NCBI RefSeq assembly: GCF_002775205.1
Contig: NC_036446.1
Location: forward strand, 16,430,565 to 16,494,564
DNA: 64,000 nt
DNA from: Xiphophorus maculatus
Lineage: Eukaryota; Chordata; Actinopteri; Cyprinodontiformes; Poeciliidae
Reading direction: 5' to 3'
The stretch's first letter is position 1, and each line of letters opens with the position of its first letter. Positions 12,701-23,908 of this stretch are shown piece by piece. The position numbers were made by a program, and so were the translations under genes. The notes beneath the pieces are model-generated. The model had not been told where the DNA came from and ran no database searches. It saw only the letters and a list, made by a program, of their open reading frames with translations.

Positions 12701-15700
12701 TAGAACTGCTCCACATTTTGAAATGTTGCAACCACAAACAACAACGCAGTTTATTAGCATTCATCAGATAGTCCGACATGAAGTTGAACATAATTATGTA
12801 CTGGCAGGAAACGGTTATTTAAAGTCTTCACAAATAAAATCTGAAACCGTTGAGTGCAATTGTATTTCCCCCACTAAATCAGTGAAAATTTGAGTCTACA
12901 ACAATTAGAGACTGAGATTCTCGTCTGTTTTTTCTTTGTAAAATGAAACAAAGTTAAATTAAGAGCAGCTGTAAGTTTACAGTCGTCCGGCAGGATGATG
13001 AAGTTTTTCCAGGATTGCACTGGATTTAGCCATCACTTTCCTTTTCCCTGCCAATAAAAAGCTTTCACCACAGCATGACACTTCCATCGCCATGTTTTAC
13101 CATGAAGGCTGATTTGTGAGTTACTTTTCCGACCCTTTTGTACGTCGGAAAAGTAACCTGCTGGCAGCGGCTCAAGCTAGAGTCATTAAGGTTCTTTTTC
13201 AGATCCCTTTCCATAAAGACCAAATTTGTCCAATAAATTATTAATAAATCTCGCATCAATAGTTTTCCCGGCGGAGCTGTGGATCCATGCAGCTCCTCCA
13301 GAGTCACCATTACAGTATTAGCAGAACAGCTACATTTACACTAGCGGTGCAAATATTTCAGTAGGTAACGATTTGATTCTGATTTTTAGGGATACAGTTT
13401 GATTCTGAGACCATTTTTAAGTCAGAAACTAATTTTTTTATTAAAACGGTCTAGAGTTTCTGCTTAATTTATGTGGCTAACAAGAGGAAAAGACCGTAAA
13501 TACTTAAAATATTTATTTAAAACTACTCGAAAAGGTGCAATCAAACTCCAAAAGCTTAAATATGTAAATAAATAAATAAAAAAATGTGTTTGTGCATACA
13601 GTTCTTAAATTACCAGTATTAGGTTAGCTTTAGCTGTCTGGCCTTTTTAAAATATAAACATACAAGTGGTGGCCGAGTGGACGCGTAATGCAACATGCAG
13701 ATTTTTTAGCACTTTGAAATGATTCAAAATTAAAAATGCAGTTCTTAATAGGATCAATTTTCTAGTTTACGTTACAATTAAATTGCACAAGTGGACTCTA
13801 ACTAGAACAAAGGAAAAACTGTGTTTTATTTTATGTTCAATCAACGTAAAGCAAGCTGGATGCATTTTGTTTTGGAAATTTTTCTAAATGTTGTATTTTT
13901 TTCCCTTCCAAATCACAGTTATGAGCTACTATGTGTTGGTCCAGCACACAAAATCCAAACGCACTGAAGCCATAAAACTGAAGTACTCATCCTACTGGTC
14001 AATAATAATCCAGGAAAAGTAGAAGTAAAAATAGCTCTGTCAAGTTAAACTACTAGAGTGTGTACTTTCAAAAATACTTAAGTATTGAAAGTTTTTTTTA
14101 ATGTAGTCCAGAATAGTTTCTACTAAACTGGACAGATTATAGATCAATAGTAATAAGGACACCTTATTTTCACGCATTATTAATTTACGTCACTATTTAT
14201 AAGGCAACACAAGTGGGACAAAAATCATTATTCTTCTTCTCTCATCTGGTTTGAAGCGCCATATTGTCACCTACAGTATAGGGGTGTAATTTTACTGCGT
14301 GTCGGTGGAACAAAACTACACAAACAGAGCCAAGTAAGAAAAGTCAATAGAGAAATGTAGCGGAGTGAAAGTATTAACTTTTCGCAACAAATGCCACTCA
14401 AGTAAAACTCAAATTCTCAAGAACTGTGCGTATAAGTACAATAAATTTACTTCGTTACTGCCCACCTCTGCACGAAGGTGTTGATACTTTTGCAAGGCAG
14501 TGTGTGATGGACGCCTGAGCAAAGCATACAGGCCAAGAATGTCTGCACAGGTCACAGGGCAGCTGCAAATATTTAGCAGCGCTCGTGCTTTTCACTGAAA
14601 GCTGTCAGTCCCATCATCTTAACCTGAAGACAGGACACGTTTTACAATTATTACACACTTTCAATCAGCAACAAATTGCTTCCTTCGTCATTTCAGACAA
14701 TGGCTTTACCTTAAAGAAACGTTTTTCATGACCATTAATTTTTTTTAAGTGCCCTGTTATAGGAAGTAGGAGAAGCCAAAATACTTTCCGCTGCCAACAA
14801 AACATCTGTTTGGCTCTCTGCTTCCTCTCACGGCTCAGATGCTGGCAGGCCAGAGGAATGTTTGAAGCCCCTCGTCTTTTCTCTCTGAAGCAGGGAGGGT
14901 GGTGGCCGGATTAAGGACGTGTGTGTGTTTATGCGCGACACCACGAGCTCCCGCAGCCCAGACGTGTCCTACGGGCTCCGAAAACGGCTCGTCTGAGCAG
15001 GAAGTTTCATATCCTCCCCTATCGCAGGACCTCTGCTTCCTCTCTGCGTCTGGATGGGTTTCAGGAGTCTTTATAATTACTACTGTTACAAGTGAGGAGA
15101 GCATGTGAAAGGGGAGAGCAGCCGGTGGGTTTTCTTTTTTCTTTTCTTTTCCTGTTCCTGCTTCTCTTCACATGTTTGACACCATGGAGCCGTCGTGTTT
15201 TTCACGCACACTCCCAGAGACAATGCCACCCCGCACTCCTGCGTTTCTGAGGGGGCGACCCCACTGCCGCTCACTGGCAAGCGTCTTTTCCTTGTCGTCG
15301 TCGAGTGTGTGTGTGTGTGTGTGTGGGTGTGTGTGTGTGTCTCTGACGACTCCAAAATGGACTCAAGCAGCGCTTTTAAAATCAACTCTGCTTAGTAAGT
15401 TTGATTTATTTCATAAGCGTCATTTTGTTAAGCGCCTAATAATAATACTGAATTTATTTCTGAACATTTTGGAGGGTAATCAGTTCAATCTGCTTTGAAT
15501 TGAGCAAATGTGTTGCTAAATTAATATATGGATATCTAAAAATATTAATAAAAACTATGAAAAAAAACCACTAAGTTTTTCAAGACAAACCATCTCTTAT
15601 TTTTGGTTGGTAAAGATAACTAAAATTATTGTTCATTCCTAAATGTAACCAAAAAAACAACTACATTGTCTTACAGACTTTTTTTGTACTTTCTATACCC

Positions 15701-18700
15701 TTTATGGTGTAAATTTAAAATCTCCACCTGGATAGTTTTGCTTATTTTAATTGTACGCAGTTCTTTAAATGTTTTGTGAGTAAATATATATTTGCCTGTT
15801 TATCCATAACAACTGGAACATTCAATATCTAGCAAGTTATTTTAGCAATTTACCGTCTATTAATCGAGAGTTTCATCAGATTAATTTCACTCCCTGCTTC
15901 AGTCGTGGTGAAATTACCGTAATAACCCGATATTGGCTGGAAAGCGCAACGTTCTTCTTTTGTCCTTAAGATGCTTTATAATTAATTTGGCCGTATGCTT
16001 TGGGTCATCGTCAATATTTTCCCCAATCTTTAACTTCCTAACTGATCTCTTCAGTATTTCAACATAACTTTCTTTCTACAGGATGTCACATATTTTGTGA
16101 AATGCACCAAAACGCCCCCACAAGAGGATGCTGCCATTCCTGTTCTTCAGAGTTGTGATGATGTTCTTAGGCTTGAAATCTTACCGCCGTTTCCTCTAAA
16201 TGTGACGACAAGAACATGTTTGATCCATCAGATTATAGGTCACGTTTTGTTGATTTGTCCCAGGATTCATTTGTGATCTGTAATCTGGGTTTTGACCTTC
16301 CTCTTGGAGTGATGACCTCTCCCTCGACCTTTCCGGCCTCGTTTTGCTGTGGATCATAAGCATCTCCTGGCTTCATCCCGCTTCTTTACACTGAAATATC
16401 TTCATCACACAGAGTCCGTCCAGTAACGAATCAGGTTTTTCAAAATCCACAAATCTCTTGTTGATTTTTTGGATCATTTTTTTAGATTTTTTTCCATCAT
16501 GTCACAGTGTGGCTAAAATCCATCCTCACGCGTTTCTCCAATTAACTGAAATGCTGTTAATTATTCTTTTTAAGTAACATTTTTCACAGCAGGTTTAAAA
16601 CACATGGTAAACTTCTGAAATTAAAGAAAGTAATAAAAACTTTCTGTGATATTTTGCAAATAGAAACAACTTTGGTGCTCCAAACTTGCGCTAAAGTTTA
16701 GCTTAACTTTAGGGCAAGTTTCCCTACAAGTTTAAGCTAAAGGAAGTTTATTTTATTTTAAATACAAACGATTGATATCTTACCTGCTTTCAGATGTATT
16801 TTACACGTTGTTTGTAAAAGCTGTTTAGTCTGTGAATGCACCTGAAATCGCTCAGTTTGGCTGTGATATCTGAATGACAGTGAAAGCGTCACATATTAAA
16901 AAACCGGGCTGTTAAAAAATGTTTTTAAAGCTCAGTAAGACAAAATCTGAATCGTCCTATGAAGGGTTAATGAAGGAGAGAAATACGGCAGATTCATTTC
17001 CATGCATCAGCAATGAAAACTGACCTCCTTGCTCTGATTACTGAGGCTTTGACGTGTTTCCTGTGTACTTTACAGTTCTTCAAAAGTCAAGTCAAGGGAG
17101 TGTTAAAAGAAAATTTTTGCATAGTTTCACTCTTGGGATCAGTAGACAGAGAGGAAGTAATTTATAAAGAAACGTCCTGCTCTTTCACAGACAAATAAAC
17201 ACAGAGGAAGGTTTTTGGGGTTTTTTCTGTGCGCACACTAAAGGAAAAGTTTAGTGCAACAGATTTATGAAGCCAAGTGCTTTCTATAATGACACAGCGA
17301 GGATTTACACGTTGAACAAAGAACGAAGAGGAAGTTAAAGGGGTAACCTCGCCGTCACTCGTCTCCCTTCAGCTGTGATTAAGAGACGAGGGGACGCGAT
17401 GCTGACGTCTGAGCCCGGACCGTAATTTACAGTTGCTGCACAAGTGGGCATTTCACACCAAAGGACACATTGATGGCGCTGCACACTTAGCCTGTCAGGG
17501 CCAAAGAGATGTGCGCCGCGGAACCTGGCGGCCATGTGATGTTGTGTAAGCGGAGGGAAGGGAGAAGGGAGAGAGGAGGCTCTCGCTGTGCTCGTCGTGA
17601 TAAATCATCGTATCCCCCAACTTTGGGCTGCGTTTGATCTCGATCGCGGTAAGATGGAGGTTTTGAAGTGAAAAACTCCAGGACTGCAGGTCAGGCAGTG
17701 GCGAGGCGGGGCCGCTAACCCACACAGTGAGGCAGGGTCATAATTTACACCCCGGTGGACAGCAGCAGAGCATCGGGGAGCCCCCGAGCCTCCATCTGTA
17801 CTATCTCAATCAGTGACAGATTGATGGAGCCTCCTCTTCATGCAAACCAAAGAGGACGTCTCTGCATTGGATGCTTTACAAACACACAAGCCCTCAGCAG
17901 GCGGACTCAGAGCAGGTTCCTATGGTGAAAAGTGCACTTATGCCACCATGAGCAAAGCAACAAAGAAAATTTATCACTTTTGATTGGATTAGGAGATCTG
18001 TAACTCACACACTGAACAAGGCTAATGAGCTCTAGCAGCTTTTAAGTTCTCCAGATTTGTGGCACAGGTCATTATCCAATTACAGCCTCAATAAAACCAA
18101 CGAGGACATTTAAAAAACAAAACAACAACAACAACAAAAAGTCAAAATAAAGCTGTTATGAAACTGTTTTTTTTAAAGTTTTCAGATTTTACCACGTACT
18201 GGATTTATTTATCACAGGCTGAAAAACGTAAAAAGAAACAAAAACAACAACAAAGCAGGAAAGGCCCCAGCATTTACTCCCCCTTTCTGTTAAATTCGTC
18301 CCACCGAGTGTCTGGTTTAACAACTCATTATCACTAACCTGTGTGAAAAATCACAAAGACCAGAGGTATCACCTGCTGAAGGGAGAATAACCTCAACAAT
18401 CTCACCTTTCCTCCCTTCTGCTACAAGTGGAAAAGCACAAAACATCAGTAAATAGTAACCATCACTCTCTTATTCTTCCTATTTAAACTATTTCTGCCAA
18501 GTAAAGGTGAGAGTAAGGGACTAATTCAAGTGAAATGTAAGTAAAATTACTTATGCATGTTGGATTATCCCAGATTTGCACACAAAAGGAGACGTCCAAT
18601 GCAATTACACAATGTGAGATTGAAAGGTGAGCAGTTCATGACTCGGTGAAGGGACAGGGGGCAACAACCTTTTTTTAATCCCAAGCTTCTCTCTTCTACA

Positions 18701-20395
18701 GGAGATCTGTCAGGGCAGGATAATCTATCAGCGATATCTCAATTTACAGGCACGTCTGAATGTAATGTTAAGTTATGGAAAATTGAATGTTCATATCTCT
18801 AAACGGTCAGTTTCGAGGAAACCTTTCCAGCGCAGGGTGGAGTTCAGGAACCGGGTGTGAGGAGAGCCCACATCAGGGGTGCCCATAAATCAGAGCCCTT
18901 CTGCCCCCTGGTCCGCCGGGCCAACAGGGACTGGATGATCCAAATTCCTGGGGGTTAATTCACCAAGTCGCTCCCTGAATTTCCTCCAGTGCTCCATCGT
19001 TTCCACCTCTTCAGCGCCGTGAGGGGGAAAGGAAAGCACGCGGCTCGACCTGCAACGTGCACCATCCTCCCCTACATGCAGCCGCGTGGCCTTTGCTCTC
19101 AAAACACTGGCGACGTGTTAACACAAAGCAGTTCCTCCCACATTATCGTCAGTCTGTCCCTCCATAGACGCCCTTTTGTCTTGCAATCATAAAAACACTT
19201 GTTCTGCAGGAGGAGCGCTCAAGAGGCCAGAAACTGGAGCAGGCTGCTCACAACCTGACCAGACCTCCATCTACACATTCCTGCTGGGATCCGTCCAAAA
19301 TGCCTCGCTTTTCTATGAAGTGCCACAATTTATATCAGAAGTCACATTTTACTAGATCCACTTCTCGTTTTCTCAGTTTGTTTCTGCATCCCCCCCCCAA
19401 AAAAAAATTAAATAAAGACGTATTTTCAGCAAAGCAGCCCAGCTGCAACAAGACACACATTTTACCTCCAAACTATTCACCCTCTGAACAAACTCCAGGT
19501 CAGTAAAGACTAAATCTCTCACCGAAGTCGTAACATTGAGCTACTACTTGGATTTGAGCTTTAGGTGTTTTGCCATTATAAACTCGACTAAAAGCAAATA
19601 CTGCAAGTCGTTGGTATGTGCTTGAATTTATCTCAATTCCACTGAGGCCTAATTTCACTGTGAGCTATTATAATGTAAATTGAGGGACTAGAAAAAAAAA
19701 TCATAAAAGCTTCATGATGAGAATTAAATGAGAAACAGAAAGGCTTTTTGTTCCAATTTTTGCTGTTTTCTATAAAATTTTAATAGCCCCATAAAAATGC
19801 AGTTTATAAATTGGTTTCCCGCAGCGAAGTGAAATAATGTAATAACGTCTGCAGTCCAGGTGAAATAAAAAATGAAACAACATGACAGGAAGAGCATGAC
19901 TGGTTGTAAATTTTTAGCAGCGTCTAAAACTCAGCGCACGCTTTTTTTTTATTATTGCCTCATCAAATACTTTCAATTTAATTTGGCCTCTTTAAGCAAA
20001 TCAATTACTAGACTTTATCATAATCTTAGAGGCGCAAGTAAAATGTGTTTTTCTTAAATGTGTAATTTATTGAGTGCGTGTGCGAGTGAAATTAGAAATA
20101 TTAAGTGCGCCTCCGTCGTAGGGAGGACGTCTCCTCTCATTTGGGACTTTAGATAATAATTAATAAATAACAAAGCTGTGACGTTCTGTCCGTGAAACTC
20201 CGCGCAAACTCTGGAGAAAGTCCAGACCTCGGAGCTGAGAGCGCAGCCGAAAGTGTCCGCGGGAGGACGGGAACAGACCTTGGTGTGCTTGATCTCCGGG
20301 TTGGGCACCGGGGAGGGCATCAGCTGGAGGGATGCCATGAGAGCAGCCGGGTCGCTCTTCACCTCTCCGGGCATCTCGATCTTACTCGAAGTCAT
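2379..20395 (-). CDS. aldh1a2: aldh1a2, retinaldehyde dehydrogenase 2 (5' part, coding exons 1-7)
   Basis: Cytosolic NAD-dependent enzyme that oxidises all-trans retinal to retinoic acid. Seven exons join in frame on the minus strand: 20279-20395, 10052-10156, 8960-9100, 8488-8617, 6499-6560, 5717-5845 and 2379-2492. They encode residues 1-266 of about 518, aligning with human ALDH1A2 without gaps as far as I can recall that sequence. Visible family landmarks are the start [13 protein letters not shown], catalytic-site Asn187 in WNFPL, the cofactor-binding Lys210 and Glu213 in LKPAEQ, and the FTGSTE turn at 261-266 that contacts NAD. The catalytic Glu and Cys exons are not in the window, so the gene runs off the left edge. 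Intron 1 is about 10 kb. The gene is divergent from aqp9, as in human. Splice sites are all GT-AG. Identification is very secure; the teleost paralogue status is not testable here. Confidence 0.97.
4629..5493. mobile_element. Nonautonomous TIR element carrying an 18-bp tandem array
   Basis: The left end CCCGTTTACATGACAACG (from 4631) and the complement of the right end, CCCTGTTTACACAACAAC (ending 5491), form imperfect inverted repeats of about 35 bp, each followed inside by GAAAATGG. Inside are a poly(A) run (4813-4837), an 18-bp array (5090-5205) and one inverted unit of that array (about 4868-4891). No transposase frame was seen. Superfamily is uncertain. Confidence 0.5.
5090..5205 (+). repeat. 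18-bp tandem repeat, 6 copies plus a partial
   Basis: Unit GGGGGAACCGTACCTGAT repeats with exact 18-bp period starting at 5090, 5108, 5126, 5144, 5162 and 5180, then a partial copy at 5198. Because 18 is divisible by three, all frames stay open, giving spurious MGEPYL repeats. It is not a gene. Confidence 0.93.
5717..5845 (-). CDS. aldh1a2: aldh1a2 coding exon 6 (Asn187, Lys210)
   Basis: Residues 186-228, from [19 protein letters not shown] to ALTKE. Asn187 stabilises the thiohemiacetal intermediate in this family; Lys210 and Glu213 of LKPAEQTP bind the NAD ribose. The acceptor is preceded by an unusual CG/CA-rich tract (5848-5880) instead of a plain pyrimidine tract. Confidence 0.96.
5846..6498. 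other. aldh1a2 intron 5
   Basis: 653 bp, no features beyond the CG/CA-rich tract next to exon 6. Confidence 0.6.
6499..6560 (-). CDS. aldh1a2: aldh1a2 coding exon 5
   Basis: A short 62-nt exon. It completes Asp165, then encodes [20 protein letters not shown] (166-185). Acceptor TCCCAG and donor GTGAGTAC. Confidence 0.95.
6561..8487. other. aldh1a2 intron 4
   Basis: 1.9 kb; a TG microsatellite at 6763-6794 is the only named feature. The 7800-8400 part is strongly AT-rich. Confidence 0.6.
6763..6794 (+). repeat. TG dinucleotide microsatellite
   Basis: Sixteen uninterrupted TG units in aldh1a2 intron 4. Confidence 0.95.
8488..8617 (-). CDS. aldh1a2: aldh1a2 coding exon 4
   Basis: Residues 122-164 plus the first base of Asp165: [27 protein letters not shown] and KIHGTSIPM. 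Donor GTGAGAG after one extra G, so phase 1. The class signature ESLN-GKPF is present, with Ser where human has Gly. Confidence 0.95.
8618..8959. other. aldh1a2 intron 3
   Basis: 342 bp; nothing recognised. Confidence 0.6.
8960..9100 (-). CDS. aldh1a2: aldh1a2 coding exon 3
   Basis: Residues 75-121, from [14 protein letters not shown] through [13 protein letters not shown] to the donor GTAAGTGA. 47 codons, phase 0. This is the helical N-terminal segment typical of class 1 ALDHs. Confidence 0.96.
9101..10051. other. aldh1a2 intron 2
   Basis: 951 bp of AT-rich sequence; nothing recognised. Confidence 0.6.
10052..10156 (-). CDS. aldh1a2: aldh1a2 coding exon 2
   Basis: Residues 40-74, from [10 protein letters not shown] to EVQEADK, including the conserved YNPATGEQ turn of the ALDH N-terminal region. 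Acceptor CTGCAG and donor GTGAGTCC. 35 codons, phase 0 at both ends. Confidence 0.96.
11171..11496. mobile_element. MITE family A, copy 1
   Basis: Ends CAGCTCTGGAAAATATTAAG and (complement) CAGCTCTGGAAACTAAGAG, with TA on both outer sides, as in Tc1/mariner-type insertions. Other copies are at about 28487-28689, 43877-44220 and 49324-49688. Confidence 0.75.
11540..11892. mobile_element. MITE family B, copy 1
   Basis: Ends CACTGCAAAAACACAAAAT and (complement) CACTGCAAAACATAAAAT. The body shares the words CACCAAGTATTTCTGGTCT and GATATCTTAGTACA with copies at 41556, 46307 and 51390. Confidence 0.75.
12970..13320 (-). mobile_element. Tc1-like transposase relic
   Basis: On the minus strand an 81-codon open stretch ends [11 protein letters not shown], the Tc1-family VKHGGGSVMLWG motif. 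It is followed after a stop by a degenerate match to the usual next segment (CCAGTGCAATCCTGGAAAAA). Broken and non-functional. Confidence 0.7.
13980..14470. repeat. Probable dispersed repeat (TACTTCGTTACTGCCCACCTC end)
   Basis: Ends with ACTTCGTTACTGCCCACCTC, a terminus I recognise as common in fish interspersed repeats, preceded by AAGTACTCATCCTACTGG and stretches of AAGTA/ACTTA words. A weaker relative may lie at 29838-30300. Boundaries are approximate. Confidence 0.4.
15304..15342 (+). repeat. GT microsatellite with one GGG interruption
   Basis: GT repeats interrupted by a single GGG in aldh1a2 intron 1. Confidence 0.92.
15950..16420 (-). mobile_element. Tc1-like transposase relic
   Basis: Reading the minus strand, successive words correspond in order to the N-terminal to central part of a fish Tc1 transposase. 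On the plus strand they appear as CCTCGTTTTGCTGTGGAT, GATGCTGCCATTCCTGTTCT, ATTTTGTGAAATGCACCAA, TTTAACTTCCTAACTGATCT and TGGGTCATCGTCAAT. Many substitutions and indels; no open frame. Confidence 0.75.
20279..20395 (-). CDS. aldh1a2: aldh1a2 coding exon 1
   Basis: Residues 1-39, starting [20 protein letters not shown] and ending EIKHTK before a GT donor. An in-frame Met lies 14 codons upstream (MSREAGRRAERPAV), but the chosen start matches the conserved vertebrate N-terminus exactly. The exon ends in phase 0. Confidence 0.96.
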
Positions 20396-20504
20396 CACGG
20401 CTGGTCGCTCCGCTCGTCTTCCTGCTTCCCTGCTCACTGCGCCTTCCTCCGGTTTTTCCTCCTTCCAGCTGGTTTCTGATTAGAGCTCCGGGTTCCTTCC
20501 TGGG

Positions 20505-20542
20505 TTTATAGCCAGGTGTCGGCTGCGGTTCGTTTTCATTGG
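20505..20542 (-). promoter_or_regulatory. aldh1a2: aldh1a2 core promoter: TATA box and CCAAT box
   Basis: On the minus strand a TATAAA (complement of 20505-20510) lies 110 bp before the ATG, and a CCAAT (complement of 20538-20542) about 30 bp further upstream. The order and spacing fit a conventional focused promoter, with transcription starting near 20475-20480 and an 80-85 nt leader. The surrounding 20180-20700 is CpG-richer than its neighbours. The start site itself is inferred. Confidence 0.6.
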
Positions 20543-23500
20543 GCGACGGGAGAAGGGGGAAAGGGCCGTCCTTTTGAAAATTAAATCCGAGCATTTACAT
20601 AAATGACCTCAAGCCATGCGCGCTGAGGAGGAGGAACGCACGCACCCCACCCACCTCGCACTCACTTTCCTCAGTCGCTTTCACTCCGCAACAGTTGGAG
20701 CCTTTACATACTTATTCATAGTTTTACATACACAAATATCACGCTCACGGAGCCTGCGGCGAGTTATCACTGAGGTCTGGAACTGATTATCTCATAAGTG
20801 CGCAGAGCGCTGATAATAACTCCGCATGTTAAGGTTGCGGCTGTTTTGAATTGCAGAGGGGAAAACAAGAAAATAGGTCCCAGATCTAAGCCGTAATATT
20901 ATATATATGAAGTTTTCTGGTTTCTATGTGTTAAGATTTGGTTTAGTTTAAGCAGTAAAAGTCACTCCAATAAGGTCGTCAGTAACAATTTCCTGCATAG
21001 GTGACATGAAAGTGTCACCCTGCCTTTCGGCTCGCTCTCACCCTGTGGGCTGATTTGCCTAACACAACCTCCCCGCGGCCGGCGCTGTCATGTAAATCGC
21101 GGGCTGCAGGGATTGCTGCAGCTCGCCGGGGTGCTGTGGGCACAGATTTGTCCTGCAGGTGATAATTCCTCCCAGAGTTTCCTTTCAAAAGCGCCCAATA
21201 AACATCCGCACATCGCTGCACTTGTGTTTCGCCCCTTGCAGATTAAAATAGATTTCCATATAAGATGAAGTTAATCCAAGTAAATAAAAGAGCAGAGTTA
21301 CTAGAACCAACCCCGTGTGTTGAGGTGCAATTGCCTCCTAATGTAGTAACTGATTTAGTTGCTGGCAGCAACTGGTTTCAAACCATTTCAGAACTGGTAG
21401 TGAGTGTTTTAGTTTGTCCCACTCTGCTTTGCAGAATGAATTTAATCCGGACACATCACCAGAGAGTTCACACTCTACAGAGTCTCCATTAGATGTGAGT
21501 CCAGACTTTGACCGTTTTTCTGTTTAGAGGCTTTTAGAGGTTGGCTTGTTGGTGAGCTTTAACTCTCACACTGATGGTTGGACGTTCTGCTGGATTTTAT
21601 GGTAGAAAACAAATAGGACTTGTGATTTCATCAATTAAATCAAGTCTCCTAAGCAGCGAACCATCACCAAGAACCCTACTTTTGACTGTTCACCATGTTT
21701 GAATGTCGACTGTAGTGGGACCAAAATGTTCACCTTTGTCTCGCAAACCTGCAGAATGTTTTCCAAAATCATCATCAAAATGTTTTGAGCCATTGCGTTC
21801 TTTCAAGTCCAAACGGGTTTTCGGTTTGTGAATCTGAGGAAACCGAGGCCTTCGGCACTTTCAGACGTTGGTCTGTCTTTTTCGTAAGAGCAAATTTGTT
21901 CGACTGGTTCATCACGGTTTCCTGTCTTCTGCTGCATTATGGGAGATCCAAAGCGTCAGAAATGGCTTCAACCTCTTCAGACTTTCTGCATTGGGATGAA
22001 GCTGTTACTTTAGGAGATGTTTTGGGGTAATTTATGTGGCCAGTTAGGTTCAGTTTCAGTGATTCGGTAGAAATCACGCAGCTGAACTCAGCCTTCTAAA
22101 CGATGCGACTGTTCACAGTTAATTTCTGATGTCATGGAGGAAGTTGCTCAACATTTTTTTATTCTGGTTGTCTCTGACTGACTTTAAAGTTTTAGGTAAA
22201 GTTCAAATGCGTTGTCTCCTTTCCAAAGAAATGCATTTGCGGCTGGGTGAAGGCGCTCTACAGAAGAAGAAGAAGTTGTTTCAGGATTAACGGAGACCTT
22301 ACTTGTGTTTGAAATGCACCTCATCAGACAAAAATGAGGGGGGAGAAAAATGACTTTTTCTGTTGGATTAAAGTCTCAACATGCAGGTTTGCCAGCTCAG
22401 CTTCTTGACAGGACAAAGAAGAGGTTTGGAGACAAATGTAGCTCCATCATTTGCAAACCCCGGAGTGGGTGCTTTCCCTCCATCAGCACATCAGTGCTTT
22501 TTCACAGCCTGGGCGACACTCTCCAAAGTGTCTGTTTCACATCAAAGAGGACATGCCTGCAGCCGTGACGTTGATTAATGGATTCAAAAACATCCCGTCC
22601 TCCGCCTGTCGCCTCACCTTTTCTTTTTTCACACAGCCCAGCAAGCTGAAGATAAGACATACCGGAGCAGAAGCTGCGAGCAGCGCTTCAAACGCATTCA
22701 TAGAGCGCCCTCTGTTGGAAGAAACGAGTTCTCCATGTGTTGATGGCTGTAAAACGCTGCAGGCGCTGAGGTGGCGACGAGCAAAAAAAAAATTAATAAA
22801 AAAGAAACGTGGAGAAATGACAAATGGGATGAGAGGGGGGATTTGTGTTGGCTTCCAGCTGCATGAGGAAAGAAATGATAAATACATTGTGACAGGTTAA
22901 AATGAGGTTGACTTGGATAAGCTCGAGTGGCTCTGAAGGATTGGTAAATGATGCGTGGATGATTATTTCAAAACCGTAAAACTCGCAGAAATAATGTCCA
23001 ATTATTTATTTTCCAAGCGTTGAAATGTTGCGTGAGTGTTTGTTCACGTGACGAGAAAAGCCAAAAGCGTGAACCGTGTCGCTCACACTGCTGGGTATTT
23101 TATAGGTTAAACATTTTTAGTTGCCCTTAATTTATTTTCTCGTAAACATTTTTCCAGTATGTGTTTATTTTGTTTGTTTTCAATTCTTCTTCTAAGAAAA
23201 AATTATAATCGGAACATGTCACATTCCTGGTTTTTAATATAAAATTATGATGAAAAAATAAAAACTATTTATTTTTTATTTTATAATTGTGACTCAGTTA
23301 AGTGGAACGAGTGTTTATCTTTACCCAAACAACAGTGCATACTCCACAGATTTTTTTTTTTAACAAAACGGTTTTTGTTATGTTTATAATGACTCATAAA
23401 ACATTATGGAGATAAAAGTGTGTTTGTTCACACTGTAAACAATGTTTGTTGTTTTAAGTGTAAATCACTGTTTTTAAAACAGGACTTTACTACAGACAAT

Positions 23501-23908
23501 GTGCAGAATGTGACTGTATGGTTTGTGTTTTTACTGTGAAATAAATATTATTATTAATAATTTGCAGTATTGCCTTGTATAATCCGTTTACATGATGTTA
23601 TTGTAGATTTGTATTGCATGCTGGGAAAATTCAAAAATCTGAAGCTTAGTTAGTTCTAATAAAAATAGTTTAGAGTCGAAGACTCTTGATTACTGTAAAA
23701 TGTTAATTTTTACATGATTTAAAACTACTTATTTGCTAACATAAACCACTTAAAGCTGTTTTAACTGAACATCTGTAATTTGTTTTTACAGTAAAAATGT
23801 TTTATAGTGTTAGTTGTGATAATTTAATAACATTTTTTCCAGTAAAATAAAATAAATTAGAAGAGATGCTTGATTATTGTTGTCACTAAAGTTAAAGTGA
23901 GTTATTTT

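Larger units (their letters stand above)
10157..20278. other. aldh1a2 intron 1
   Basis: About 10.1 kb. Holds MITE A copy 1 (11171-11496), MITE B copy 1 (11540-11892), two Tc1-like relics, a TG/GT microsatellite and a probable repeat ending near 14470. First introns of developmental genes often hold enhancers, but I cannot single one out from one sequence. 16900-20278 has no repeat I recognise and would be the best place to look for conserved noncoding elements. Confidence 0.55.

Noticed and set aside
22451..22900. 149-codon plus-strand open frame in the intergenic region
   Set aside because: Contains a poly-Lys stretch from an A-rich run and an opposing open frame of similar length; no recognised domain and no splice context.
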